DNA of 64,000 bases from Frigidibacter albus (lineage in GTDB: Bacteria; Pseudomonadota; Alphaproteobacteria; Rhodobacterales; Rhodobacteraceae): the NCBI RefSeq assembly GCF_009908165.1, contig NZ_JAAAUC010000001.1, positions 124,001-188,000 on the forward strand, in the 5' to 3' direction. Below, one piece after another: positions 8,718 to 16,556 of this stretch. Each line of letters opens with the position of its first letter. The first letter of the stretch is position 1. The notes under the pieces were generated by a model, which saw nothing but the letters and a program-made list of their open reading frames with translations, did not search any database and was not told where the DNA came from. Position numbers and translations under genes: made by a program.

Positions 8718-9403
8718 TGCGCCAGAAGCTGGAACGAAAGAGCCTTCAGGATGACGCGACGGACTGGCTGCGCCGCGCGATCATCCTGGGCGAGTTCGCT
8801 CCGGGCTCTGTCCTGACAGAAACCGCGTTGAGCGAGGCCATCGGCGTCGGCCGCGGCACCGTGCGCGCCGCGCTGTTCATGGCCGAGGGCGAAGAGCTGG
8901 TGATGCGCACGCCCTATTCCAGCTGGCGCGTCGCGCCGCTGGATGCGCAGAGCATCTGGGAAATCTACACGTTGCGCGCCGCTTTCGAAGGCCTCGCGGC
9001 CCGCATCCTGGCAGACCGGCGCGAAAGCTGCGGCACCCATCTGGTCGATGCTGCCTTCGACGCGCTTCGCCGGGCCGATGGCGACGATACCGATGCGCGC
9101 GTCGCGGCCGATCTCGGGTTTCACGCCAGTTTCGTAAACCAGACCGGCCACGGCCATCTGATCCGTCGGCACCGTTCCCTGGCCGGCAAGGTCGAGTGGC
9201 TCTATCGGTGGTCGGAACGGCACTGGCCGCGGCGCAGCCCGCTGGTGGCCGAGCATGAAGATCTGTACCGCGCGCTGACCACAGCCGGGCCGGACGCGGC
9301 GGAGCGCGCCGTGCGCGCCCATATCGACCATTCGATCCGCCTCGACATCGCCGGGACAGAGGAGCTTGCGCAGCGTCAGGCCCTGCGCCTGCGCCCCGCC
9401 TAG
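8717..9403 (+). CDS. GntR-family transcriptional regulator, FCD domain
   Basis: A 228-residue regulator with an N-terminal winged helix-turn-helix (DWLRRAIILGEFAPGSVLTE through IGVGRGTVRAAL, roughly residues 12-60) and a C-terminal all-helical FCD ligand-binding domain. The latter contains YTLRAAFEGLAARI, a FHASFVNQTGH-type metal-binding region and HIDHSIRLD. FCD regulators commonly repress transport and catabolic operons and respond to an organic acid. The ATG at 8717 overlaps the stop of the decayed ATPase gene (TGATG) behind AAAGGAACAG, so it was the last gene of that operon. It appears intact while every other gene upstream is broken, so it may now be an orphan regulator. It ends tail to tail with the LacI gene, sharing bases. 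Confidence 0.85.
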   Translation: MRQKLERKSLQDDATDWLRRAIILGEFAPGSVLTETALSEAIGVGRGTVRAALFMAEGEELVMRTPYSSWRVAPLDAQSIWEIYTLRAAFEGLAARILADRRESCGTHLVDAAFDALRRADGDDTDARVAADLGFHASFVNQTGHGHLIRRHRSLAGKVEWLYRWSERHWPRRSPLVAEHEDLYRALTTAGPDAAERAVRAHIDHSIRLDIAGTEELAQRQALRLRPA

Positions 9404-10410
9404 CTGGACGGCAGGTTGGTCGGGAACACGATCTGCATCGGCAGCAGCGATGGCAGCGTTGGCGCGTGCAGCTGGTCCAGCATCACCTCCAGCAGGGTCT
9501 GGGTCCGCTGGGTGAAGACCGCCATCATCGTGCCGTCCTGCAGCAGCTGCCGCGTGCCGGGGCCAAGGCCGTGGCCGATCAGCCGGACCTGGCCCGCGCG
9601 GCCGGTGCGCTGCAGTGCCATGCCGATGCCTTCAGACGAGCCACCCACATTGTAGATGCCGAGCAGGTCTGGACAGGTCTCCAGCAGCGCCAGCGTCAGC
9701 CGCATGTTGGTAGCCGGATCGTCCTGCCCCTCGATGGTGGCGGGCACCGCAAGATGCGGGTGGCTGCGCTGGATCAATTCCTGAAAGCCCAGTTCCCGTT
9801 CGACATGGGCGCGGTAGTGGCGCGTCGCGGCGATGATTGCCAGTGTGCCCTGCCCCGGCGGGGCGGTCTGCGCCAGCAGGTAGGCGGCGGTGCGGCCCGC
9901 CGCCAGATTGTCGATGCCGATATAGGCCTGGCGCCGCGAGCCGGTGATATCGCTGATCAGCGTCAGAACCAGCTTGCCGCTGTCCGTCAACTCGTCGACC
10001 GCGTCGCGCACATCGGGATGATCGACGCCGAAGAAGGCCAGCGCGTCGGACCGGCGGCCAAGGCGGCGCAGACTGCGCGCCATCGCATCCGGGTTCAGCG
10101 AGTCTGTCAGATAGCTGTGGATGCGCGCGCCCCGGTCGCGCACCTGCGCCCAGGCCCGCAGTTCGGCATTCATGCTGCGGATGAAGGGGTTGGCACTGGC
10201 AGGCAGCACCACCGCCAGCCGCAGCCGCTCGGGCCGGGTCAGCCGCGCCAGATCCTCGTCCGACAGATAGCGGCACTCGGCCGTGGCCTTCAGTACCCGG
10301 TCGACGGTTGCAGGGCGCACGTTCGGGCGGCCATGCAGCACGCGGTCCACCGTTGCTTCGGACACGCCCGCCAGCTGTGCAATCTCTCGTATGCCTGCCC
10401 GTTTCGCCAC
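9400..10410 (-). CDS. LacI-family transcriptional regulator
   Basis: A 336-residue protein with the LacI DNA-binding head at residues 6-30 (REIAQLAGVSEATVDRVLHGR) and the hinge region. A periplasmic-binding-protein-like sugar-binding core follows, with segments LVLTLISDITGS, IGIDNLAAGRTAAYLL and GIYNVGGSSEGIGMAL. The start is a GTG at 10410 with GGA upstream. It is divergent from the TRAP transporter genes, with a 112-base spacer that holds a GTCAA-N10-TTGAC inverted repeat. The usual logic of the family is repression of the divergent catabolic operon, relieved by the substrate or a pathway intermediate. The effector is unknown, but the neighbouring kinase and RuBisCO-like protein suggest an acid sugar. 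Confidence 0.88.
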   Translation of the reverse strand: MAKRAGIREIAQLAGVSEATVDRVLHGRPNVRPATVDRVLKATAECRYLSDEDLARLTRPERLRLAVVLPASANPFIRSMNAELRAWAQVRDRGARIHSYLTDSLNPDAMARSLRRLGRRSDALAFFGVDHPDVRDAVDELTDSGKLVLTLISDITGSRRQAYIGIDNLAAGRTAAYLLAQTAPPGQGTLAIIAATRHYRAHVERELGFQELIQRSHPHLAVPATIEGQDDPATNMRLTLALLETCPDLLGIYNVGGSSEGIGMALQRTGRAGQVRLIGHGLGPGTRQLLQDGTMMAVFTQRTQTLLEVMLDQLHAPTLPSLLPMQIVFPTNLPSS

Positions 10411-10425
10411 GATCCATCAAAACCC

Positions 10426-10445
10426 GTCAAAAACCCTCGATTGAC
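10426..10445. promoter_or_regulatory. Candidate LacI-type operator between LacI gene and TRAP operon
   Basis: A perfect inverted repeat GTCAA-N10-TTGAC sits in the divergent promoter region. Its right arm overlaps a TTGACC sequence that could be a -35 element for the TRAP operon. A further GTCAATGAC lies at 10473-10481. Placement and symmetry fit a repressor site, but the short arms make chance occurrence possible. Confidence 0.4.
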
Positions 10446-10522
10446 CCGATAGGGCCATGTTCTAAGGTGTCCGTCAATGACGCGGGGAGGGAGCCTCGCA
10501 TCAGCTTTTTGCAGATGGGAGG

Positions 10523-11545
10523 ATGACCATGACCAATTCTGTTGCACTGTCACGCCGGGGCCTGCTGCTGGCCGGGGGCGCCGCCCTGCTGGCAACGCCG
10601 TTCCTGGGCAAGGGCGCCCGCGCCGCCACGACCATGCGCTATGGCCACATGCACACGCCGGCCTCGATTGCGGGCGCGCAGGCCGAATGGTTCGCCGCCG
10701 CGGTGAAAGAGAAGACCGGGGGCGAGATCGACATCCAGATCTTCCCGAACTCGCAGCTTGGCAAGTTGCAGGAACTGGCCGAAGCGGTTTCCACCGGCTC
10801 CATCGCCTTCTCGCACAATACCGCGGGCGCGGTCGGCTCGCTCTACGCCCCCTTCGCGGCCTTCGACACGCCCTACCTCTACCGCGACATCCCGCATCTG
10901 ATGAACGTGATGGATGCGGCCAGCCCGGTGATGGAAGAGCTGAATGCGGGCCTGATCGACGCCTCGGGCACCCGGGCGCTTTATGCCTTCTACTTCGGCA
11001 CCCGCAACCTGACGCTGGATCGTGCCGCGATGACCCCGGCCGATCTGGCAGGGGTCAAGATCCGCTCGATCCCGTTCCCGATCTACATGGCGACGGTCGA
11101 GGGGCTTGGCGGCGTGCCGGTGCCGGTGGACTGGTCCGAGGTGCCGACGGCGCTGGCGACTGGGGTGGTCAACGGGCAGGAAAACCCGATGAACGTGCTG
11201 GTCTCGGCTAAGCTTTATGAGGTGCAAAGCCACCTCATGCTGACCGGGCATATCACCGCCGCGCAGGTGGTGATGATGAATGATGACGTGTGGAACGGCC
11301 TGTCCGATGCCCACAAGGAGGCGGTCGCCGCCGCCGCGTCGGAAACCCGCACCCGCGCCTCGGATGAGATGCTGGCGGCCGAGGCGACCGATCTGGAGGC
11401 GCTGCGCGGCCACGGCATGACCGTGCTGGACGAAGCCGCGGGCCTCGACCTTGCTGCATTCAAGGACAGCGTGAAGGCCCGCGTCTCCGCGGAGTTCGAC
11501 GCCGAGTGGGGCGATCTCTACGCCAAGATCGCGGCCGTCGCCTGA
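10523..11545 (+). CDS. TRAP transporter substrate-binding protein (DctP family)
   Basis: A 340-residue periplasmic solute receptor for a tripartite ATP-independent transporter. The N-terminus has a twin-arginine-like leader (SRRGLLLAGGAALLATPFLG), with cleavage likely after ARAA near residue 34. The mature part shows DctP-family features such as GGEIDIQIFPNSQLG and the ligand-carboxylate-binding region around GVKIRSIPFPIYMATVEGLGG. The final segment is helical and charged, as is usual. The ATG at 10523 follows GGAGG. It is the first gene of an operon with the two membrane subunits, a VOC protein, a RuBisCO-like protein and an acid-sugar kinase, so the ligand is probably a sugar acid or related carboxylate. 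Confidence 0.9.
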   Translation: MTMTNSVALSRRGLLLAGGAALLATPFLGKGARAATTMRYGHMHTPASIAGAQAEWFAAAVKEKTGGEIDIQIFPNSQLGKLQELAEAVSTGSIAFSHNTAGAVGSLYAPFAAFDTPYLYRDIPHLMNVMDAASPVMEELNAGLIDASGTRALYAFYFGTRNLTLDRAAMTPADLAGVKIRSIPFPIYMATVEGLGGVPVPVDWSEVPTALATGVVNGQENPMNVLVSAKLYEVQSHLMLTGHITAAQVVMMNDDVWNGLSDAHKEAVAAAASETRTRASDEMLAAEATDLEALRGHGMTVLDEAAGLDLAAFKDSVKARVSAEFDAEWGDLYAKIAAVA

Positions 11546-11547
11546 CC

Positions 11548-12063
11548 ATGACCGAGATGGCCTCCCATCACATCACAGCGCCCGCCCCCCCGCGGGCGCT
11601 GGACCTGATCACCCGCGGCCTGTTCACGCTGGCAACCGGGCTGCTGCTGCTGATCATCGCGCTGATCGTGGCGCAGGTTCTGGCGCGCAACCTGTGGAAC
11701 ACCGGCCTGCCGCGGGCCGAGGAAATCTCGCGCCTTGCCGGGGTGCTGGCGGTCTATTGCACCGCGCCGCTGCTGGCGCTGCACGGCCAGCATGTGGCGG
11801 TGGACGTGTTCACCAACCTTATGCCCCGCACGCCGCGCCTTGCCTGTTTCGTGCTGGCAGAACTTTCCATGCTGGCCTTCGCCGCGCTGACGATCTGGGG
11901 CGGCTGGCTGTATCTGGACCGGGCGTGGAAGTTCCGCACCCCCGCGCTCGGGATGCAGAACATCTGGCTGTTCGGGCCGGTGCTGCTGTGCATCGCCCTG
12001 CTGATCGTGATCGCGCTGTGGCGCATCCTTGCCGTGCTGCGTGCCGAGAGGGCCCCAAGATGA
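11548..12063 (+). CDS. TRAP transporter small permease (DctQ family)
   Basis: A 171-residue integral membrane protein with four hydrophobic segments: LFTLATGLLLLIIALIVAQVL, LAGVLAVYCTAPLLAL, CFVLAELSMLAFAALTI and IWLFGPVLLCIALLIVIALW. This is the standard DctQ topology. The motif LPRAEEISRLAG before the second segment is typical. The ATG at 11548 is two bases after the DctP stop; an open frame upstream overlaps DctP and is not used. It partners DctM in the inner membrane to couple sodium-driven uptake to the DctP receptor. Its stop overlaps the DctM start (ATGA). Confidence 0.88.
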   Translation: MTEMASHHITAPAPPRALDLITRGLFTLATGLLLLIIALIVAQVLARNLWNTGLPRAEEISRLAGVLAVYCTAPLLALHGQHVAVDVFTNLMPRTPRLACFVLAELSMLAFAALTIWGGWLYLDRAWKFRTPALGMQNIWLFGPVLLCIALLIVIALWRILAVLRAERAPR

Positions 12064-13337
12064 CCCTGACCCTTCTGCTGGCCTTCGCGATGCTGCTGGT
12101 GATCGGCGCGCCGATCGCGGTGGCGCTTGGCCTCTCGTCGGCCGTCACCATCGTCATGCACGGCCTGCCCGCCTCCGTGCTGCTGCAGCGCGCCGTAAAC
12201 TCCATCGACTCCTCGCCGCTGCTGGCGGTGCCGATGTTCATCATGGCCGCGGCGCTGCTGAGTGCGACCGGGGTCACCACCTACATGTTCGATCTGGTGC
12301 GAATGATCGTCGGGCGCCTGCGCGGCGGCATGGCGCATGTGAACGTGCTGCTGTCGCTGGTCTTTGCCGGCATGTCGGGCGCGGCGCTGGCCGATATCGG
12401 CGCGCTTGGCGGGATGCAGGTGCGCGAGATGGAAAAGCAGGGCTACACCCGCCGCTTTGCTGCCGGGCTGACCATCGCCTCGGCCACCATCGGGCCGATC
12501 TTTCCGCCCTCGATCCCGCTGATCATCTTTGCCACCGCCGCCGAGGTCTCGCCGGTCAAGCTGCTGCTGGCGGGGATCGTGCCTGCGCTGCTGCTGGCGG
12601 GGATGCTGATGGGGTACATCGCCCTCATCGCCCGCCGCCAGAACCTGCCGCGTGACCCGATCTCGCCGACGCTGCCGGCCTTCCTGCGCCTGTCGCTGAT
12701 CTCGGCTCCTGCGCTGATGACGCCGGTGCTGCTGATCGGCGGGCTGCTGTCGGGCTATTTCGGCCCGACCGAGGCGGCGGGGATCACCGTCGCCTATGCC
12801 ATCGTGATCGGCCTGCTGGTCTACCGCACGCTGACGCTGCGCAAGCTGATCGCCTCGGCCCGTGAAACCGTGCTGGCGACGGCGAATATCCTGTTCGTGG
12901 TGGCGGCGGCGGCGCTGTTCGCCTGGGTGCTGACCATGGATCAGGTGCCCGCCCGCGCCGGCGAATGGTTGCTGGGAATCTCCGACAACCCGCTGGTGCT
13001 GCTGCTGATCCTGAACGTCGTGCTGCTGGTGGCGGGGATGTTCCTCGAATCCATCGCCGCCATCCTGATCATCGCCCCCATCGTCACCCCGGCGCTGATC
13101 GCCGCCGGGGCCCCGCCGGAACAGATCGGCGTCGTCATGGTGCTGAACCTGATGATCGGGCTGCTGACCCCACCGGTGGGCATGAGCCTCTACATGATGT
13201 CGATCACGGTGAAGATCCCCTTTGCCGAGGTCGTGCGCGGGGTCGCCCCGTTCTTCGCCCCCCTCTTCCTGGCCCTCGCGCTGGTGACCCTGTTCCCCGG
13301 TCTCACCGCCTGGCTGCCCACCTATCTGATGGAGTGA
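12060..13337 (+). CDS. TRAP transporter large permease (DctM family)
   Basis: A 425-residue protein with about 12 hydrophobic segments spread over its whole length, forming the transport channel of the TRAP system. Family landmarks include PLLAVPMFIMAAALL, GGMAHVNVLLSLVFAGMSGAA, the conserved IASATIGPIFPPSIPLII segment (residues about 139-156) and the later GPTEAAGITVAYA and GLLTPPVGMSLYMM. The ATG at 12060 overlaps the DctQ stop. Translation coupling along DctPQM and on into the VOC and RuBisCO-like genes indicates a single transcript. Confidence 0.9.
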   Translation: MTLTLLLAFAMLLVIGAPIAVALGLSSAVTIVMHGLPASVLLQRAVNSIDSSPLLAVPMFIMAAALLSATGVTTYMFDLVRMIVGRLRGGMAHVNVLLSLVFAGMSGAALADIGALGGMQVREMEKQGYTRRFAAGLTIASATIGPIFPPSIPLIIFATAAEVSPVKLLLAGIVPALLLAGMLMGYIALIARRQNLPRDPISPTLPAFLRLSLISAPALMTPVLLIGGLLSGYFGPTEAAGITVAYAIVIGLLVYRTLTLRKLIASARETVLATANILFVVAAAALFAWVLTMDQVPARAGEWLLGISDNPLVLLLILNVVLLVAGMFLESIAAILIIAPIVTPALIAAGAPPEQIGVVMVLNLMIGLLTPPVGMSLYMMSITVKIPFAEVVRGVAPFFAPLFLALALVTLFPGLTAWLPTYLME

Positions 13338-13341
13338 CCCC

Positions 13342-13881
13342 ATGAGCCGTTTCCTAGGCCCGATCCGCCAGCTTGGCTTCGTCGTCCCCGATATCGAGGC
13401 CGCGATGCGGCACTGGACCGACGTGATGGGCGTCGGCCCGTTCTACTACAACCCGCAGGTGCCGATCGAGGAGTACACCTTCGACGGCCAGCGGTATGAG
13501 CCGCACAACTCCGTCGCGCTGGCCAATGCCGGGTATATCCAGGTGGAGCTGATCCAGTGCCGCAACGCGGTGCCGTCGTGCTACAAGGAGTTCACCGATG
13601 CGGGGCATAGCGGCCTGCAGCACACCGCCTACTGGACCGAGGAGTATGACCGCGATCTGGGGATCATGGCGGATCAGGGCTTCAGGGTGCGGATGTCGGG
13701 CACCGTCGGCCAGAACGGCCGCTTCGCCTATTTCGACCGCGAGGATCATCCCGGCACCTGCATCGAGCTGTCCGAGGTGAAGGGGCCCAAGGGCCGGATG
13801 TTCGACCTGATCCGCGCAGCCTCCGAAGGCTGGGACGGCACCGACCCGGTGCGCCCGTTCCCGGATCTGGCGACGATCTGA
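13342..13881 (+). CDS. VOC-superfamily (glyoxalase/epimerase-fold) protein
   Basis: A 179-residue protein of the vicinal oxygen chelate superfamily, of the single-chain type with two beta-alpha-beta-beta-beta modules. The first module begins IRQLGFVVPDIEAAMRHWTDVMGVGPF; the second includes GLQHTAYWTEEYD and ends in the metal-ligand strand CIELSEV. The likely metal ligands are the histidine in GLQHTAYW and the glutamate in CIELSE, as in methylmalonyl-CoA epimerase and glyoxalase I relatives. It sits between the TRAP permease and the RuBisCO-like gene, four bases after the former and overlapping the latter by one base, so it almost certainly belongs to the same pathway. An epimerase, isomerase or lactone-opening role on a sugar-acid intermediate is plausible, but no specific reaction is known to me. 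Confidence 0.8.
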   Translation: MSRFLGPIRQLGFVVPDIEAAMRHWTDVMGVGPFYYNPQVPIEEYTFDGQRYEPHNSVALANAGYIQVELIQCRNAVPSCYKEFTDAGHSGLQHTAYWTEEYDRDLGIMADQGFRVRMSGTVGQNGRFAYFDREDHPGTCIELSEVKGPKGRMFDLIRAASEGWDGTDPVRPFPDLATI

Positions 13882-15137
13882 TGATCCGCGCAGCCTATCT
13901 GGTGGAAACGCCCTGCCCGATTGCCGATGTCGCGGCGATGATGGCGGGCGAGCAAAGCGCCGGCACCTTCATGCGGGTCGAAGGCGAGACCGACGCGCTG
14001 CGCGCCCGCTTTGGCGCAACCGTGGTGTCCACCGCAGAGGTTGGCCGCTCGGAAACCCCCTCGCTGCGCTCCGCCTGGGCGGAACGCAAGGGGCTGACCG
14101 GGCCGCGCGGCATCTACCGGGTGGTGATCGACTACCCCGAGGACAATGTGGGGGTGAACCTGCCCACGCTCGCCTCGGTCGTGGCGGGCAACCTTTATGA
14201 CCTTGGCGAGGTGACGGGGCTGAAGCTGCTGGATGTGTCGGTGACGCCCGAATATCGCGCCCGCTATGACCTTCCGGCGATGGGCATTTCCGGCACCCGC
14301 GCCTCGGCTGGCGTGCAGGGCCGCCCGATGTTCGGCACGATCATCAAGCCGAACATTGGCCTTGCCCCGGACCAGATCGCCGACCTCGTGCAGCGGCTCT
14401 GCGAGGCCGGGACCGATTTCGTCAAGGATGACGAGATTGCGGGCACCCACCCCCATGCGCCCGTGCAGGACCGCATCCGTGCGGTAATGGACCGGGTGCG
14501 CCGCCACCGCGACCGCAGCGGCAAGCTGGTGATGGTCGCCTTCAACATCACCGACGAGACGGACGCGATGCGCCGCCATGCCGACCTGCTGGCGGCCGAG
14601 GAAGGCACCTGCGCGATGGTCTCGCTGAACTGGGTCGGCCTGTCGGCGGTGCAGACGCTGCGGCGGCACTCGGGCCTCGCGATCCACGGCCACCGCAACG
14701 GCTTTGGCGGTATGGGGCGGCATCCGCTGTTGGGGATGGGCGTGCGCGCCTATCAGGTGCTGTATCGGCTGGCGGGGATCGACCACATGCATGTGCATGG
14801 CATGGGCGGCAAGTTCTCCGACCTCGACGAGGATGTGACCGAAGCCGCGCTGCACTGCCTGCAGCCGATGGGAGAGGGGGACGACCGGGTGATGCCGATC
14901 TTCTCCTCGGGCCAATGGGCGGGGACGCTGCCGCACACGCTGGCGCAGATCGGATCGGACGACCTGATGTTCCTGTCGGGCGGCGGGATCATGGCGCATC
15001 CGGGTGGGCCGGCGGCGGGGCTGGTGTCGCTGCGGCAGGCGCATGAGGCTGTGGTCGCGGGGGTGTCCTTGGCGGATCACGCCCGCGCGCATCCCGAGCT
15101 GGCGCAGGCGCTGGCCACCTTTGGGCCGAAAGGCTGA
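13881..15137 (+). CDS. RuBisCO-like protein, putative 3-oxo-sugar-acid-phosphate decarboxylase/hydrolase
   Basis: A 418-residue form IV RuBisCO large-chain homologue. Residues 1-130 form the small N-terminal domain and the rest the alpha/beta barrel. Key residues kept are Lys156 (GTIIKPNIG, equivalent to plant Lys175), the carbamylated-lysine motif Lys182-Asp184-Glu185 in TDFVKDDE, His269 and His271 in IHGHRNG, loop-6 Lys311 in HGMGGKF, the SSGQW serine region near 342 and the phosphate-binding GGGI near 367-370. Asn158 replaces the second active-site lysine of true RuBisCO. The next gene is a DUF1537 acid-sugar kinase. In described D-apiose/apionate pathways this pair phosphorylates 3-oxo-isoapionate and then cleaves the product. 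That function is the best guess here, but the upstream pathway enzymes are not in view. Confidence 0.87.
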   Translation: MIRAAYLVETPCPIADVAAMMAGEQSAGTFMRVEGETDALRARFGATVVSTAEVGRSETPSLRSAWAERKGLTGPRGIYRVVIDYPEDNVGVNLPTLASVVAGNLYDLGEVTGLKLLDVSVTPEYRARYDLPAMGISGTRASAGVQGRPMFGTIIKPNIGLAPDQIADLVQRLCEAGTDFVKDDEIAGTHPHAPVQDRIRAVMDRVRRHRDRSGKLVMVAFNITDETDAMRRHADLLAAEEGTCAMVSLNWVGLSAVQTLRRHSGLAIHGHRNGFGGMGRHPLLGMGVRAYQVLYRLAGIDHMHVHGMGGKFSDLDEDVTEAALHCLQPMGEGDDRVMPIFSSGQWAGTLPHTLAQIGSDDLMFLSGGGIMAHPGGPAAGLVSLRQAHEAVVAGVSLADHARAHPELAQALATFGPKG

Positions 15138-15140
15138 GGG

Positions 15141-16349
15141 ATGGGCTACGTCTTCGTCGCCGACGATTTCACCGGCGCGTCGGACACGCTGGCGACGCTG
15201 GCGCGGGGGGGCCTGCGCGCCCGGTTGTTCCGCGACATGCCAAGCGCGGAGGATCTGGCGGGGATCGACGCATGGGGAGTTGCCACCCACGCCCGATCCT
15301 TGGGGCGCGATGACATGGCCGCGCTGGCGGACCGCATCGGCCGGGGGCTCGCGGCTTTCGGCCCGGACTTCGTGCATGTGAAGATCTGCTCCACCTTCGA
15401 CAGCAGCGCCGGGATCGGCAATGTGGCGCTGCTGGCGCAGGGGCTGGCGGGGGCGCTTGGCATTGCCGATATCGCAGTGCTGGCCGGGCAGCCCTCGCTG
15501 GGGCGCTATGCCGTGTTCGGCACCCTGTTCGCGCGCGGGCCCGATGGGCGGGTCCACCGCATCGACCGGCATCCGGTGATGGCGGTGCATCCCGTCACCC
15601 CGATGCACGAAGCCGATCTGGCGCGGCATCTGGCGGCGCTTGGGCTGCACGGGCTGCACCTTGTCGGGCGCGGGCAGGCGGGGGGCGCGTTCCCGCGGCT
15701 CTATGATCTGCTCGATCAGGGCGATGTGGCCAGCGCTGGCGCCGACCTTGCCGCCACCGCCCGCCCGCTCGTGGTGATGGGCGCCTCCTCGGTCGCCGAG
15801 GCCTGGCTGGCCACGCAGCCCACACGCCTGCAATCGCCGATGCCGTCGCCCGCCATCACCGGCCCGATCTTCGCCTTTGCCGGCTCTCGTTCCTCCCTGA
15901 CCACCGCGCAGGTCGGCGCGGCCGAGGGGCTGGCGCGCCTGCCGATCTCGCCCGGCGCGATGATGGAGGGCGGGGCGAACCGGCGGGCCGCGCGGGACTG
16001 GGCGCTGGAACGGCTGGCGCGCGGGCAGGATTGCCTGATCTATCTGACCAGCGACGACCAGCGTGCCATCACCCCCGCCGATCTGGCACAGAAGACGGCA
16101 GCGTTCGTGGGGGGCCTTTACGCTTCGGCCAGCCTTGGCGGGCTCATCGTCGCGGGCGGCGATACCTCCAGCGCCATCGTCGGCGTGCTGGCCCCGGCCT
16201 GGCTCGACTATGCCGGCGAGCTTTGCCCCGGCGTGCCGATCCTGCAGGCGCAGGTGCAGGGCGCCCCGCTGCTGATGGCGCTGAAGGGCGGGCAGATGGG
16301 CGGCGCAGACTTCTTCCCCCGCGCCGTGGCGGCCCTGCGGGGCGCCTGA
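15141..16349 (+). CDS. Four-carbon acid sugar kinase family protein (DUF1537)
   Basis: A 402-residue two-domain kinase of the DUF1537/OtnK family. The N-terminal substrate domain opens with VADDFTGASDT (residues 6-16), the family hallmark. The nucleotide-binding domain has KICSTFDS near residue 77 and the C-terminal glycine-rich loop AGGDTSSAI near 337-345. Characterised relatives phosphorylate D-threonate, L-threonate, D-erythronate, 3-oxo-tetronates or 3-oxo-isoapionate with ATP. It lies three bases after the RuBisCO-like gene, so its product is probably that enzyme's substrate. It is the last gene of the TRAP operon. A kinase for an oxo-sugar-acid is more likely than one for a simple tetronate, because of the RuBisCO-like partner. 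Confidence 0.87.
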   Translation: MGYVFVADDFTGASDTLATLARGGLRARLFRDMPSAEDLAGIDAWGVATHARSLGRDDMAALADRIGRGLAAFGPDFVHVKICSTFDSSAGIGNVALLAQGLAGALGIADIAVLAGQPSLGRYAVFGTLFARGPDGRVHRIDRHPVMAVHPVTPMHEADLARHLAALGLHGLHLVGRGQAGGAFPRLYDLLDQGDVASAGADLAATARPLVVMGASSVAEAWLATQPTRLQSPMPSPAITGPIFAFAGSRSSLTTAQVGAAEGLARLPISPGAMMEGGANRRAARDWALERLARGQDCLIYLTSDDQRAITPADLAQKTAAFVGGLYASASLGGLIVAGGDTSSAIVGVLAPAWLDYAGELCPGVPILQAQVQGAPLLMALKGGQMGGADFFPRAVAALRGA

Positions 16350-16556
16350 GCCCTCGGCCCTGAACGAAAGCGTCGAAAGCCGCGCACTCAGCCAGTTGAC
16401 CGTTATGATCTGGTCTTGCGCTTCAGGGCGCCGTGCACCGATGTGAAGAGCCCCATGCGGCAGTCGAAGAGCAAATCCCGCCGCAATGCGACGTCCCCGG
16501 ACATGAAGTTGAGGCAAATCGCAGCATGACGGATCGAACTGCCAAGACTTTATAGC

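Noticed and set aside
13881-16349. Firm naming of the RLP and kinase as OiaX/OiaT and OiaK
   Set aside because: The other pathway genes are not visible and DUF1537 and RLP families contain several activities; kept as a hypothesis only.
13746-16517. 923-residue minus-strand open frame opposite the RuBisCO-like and kinase genes
   Set aside because: Low-complexity Arg/His/Gln composition and no start signal; the plus-strand genes have conserved motifs throughout.
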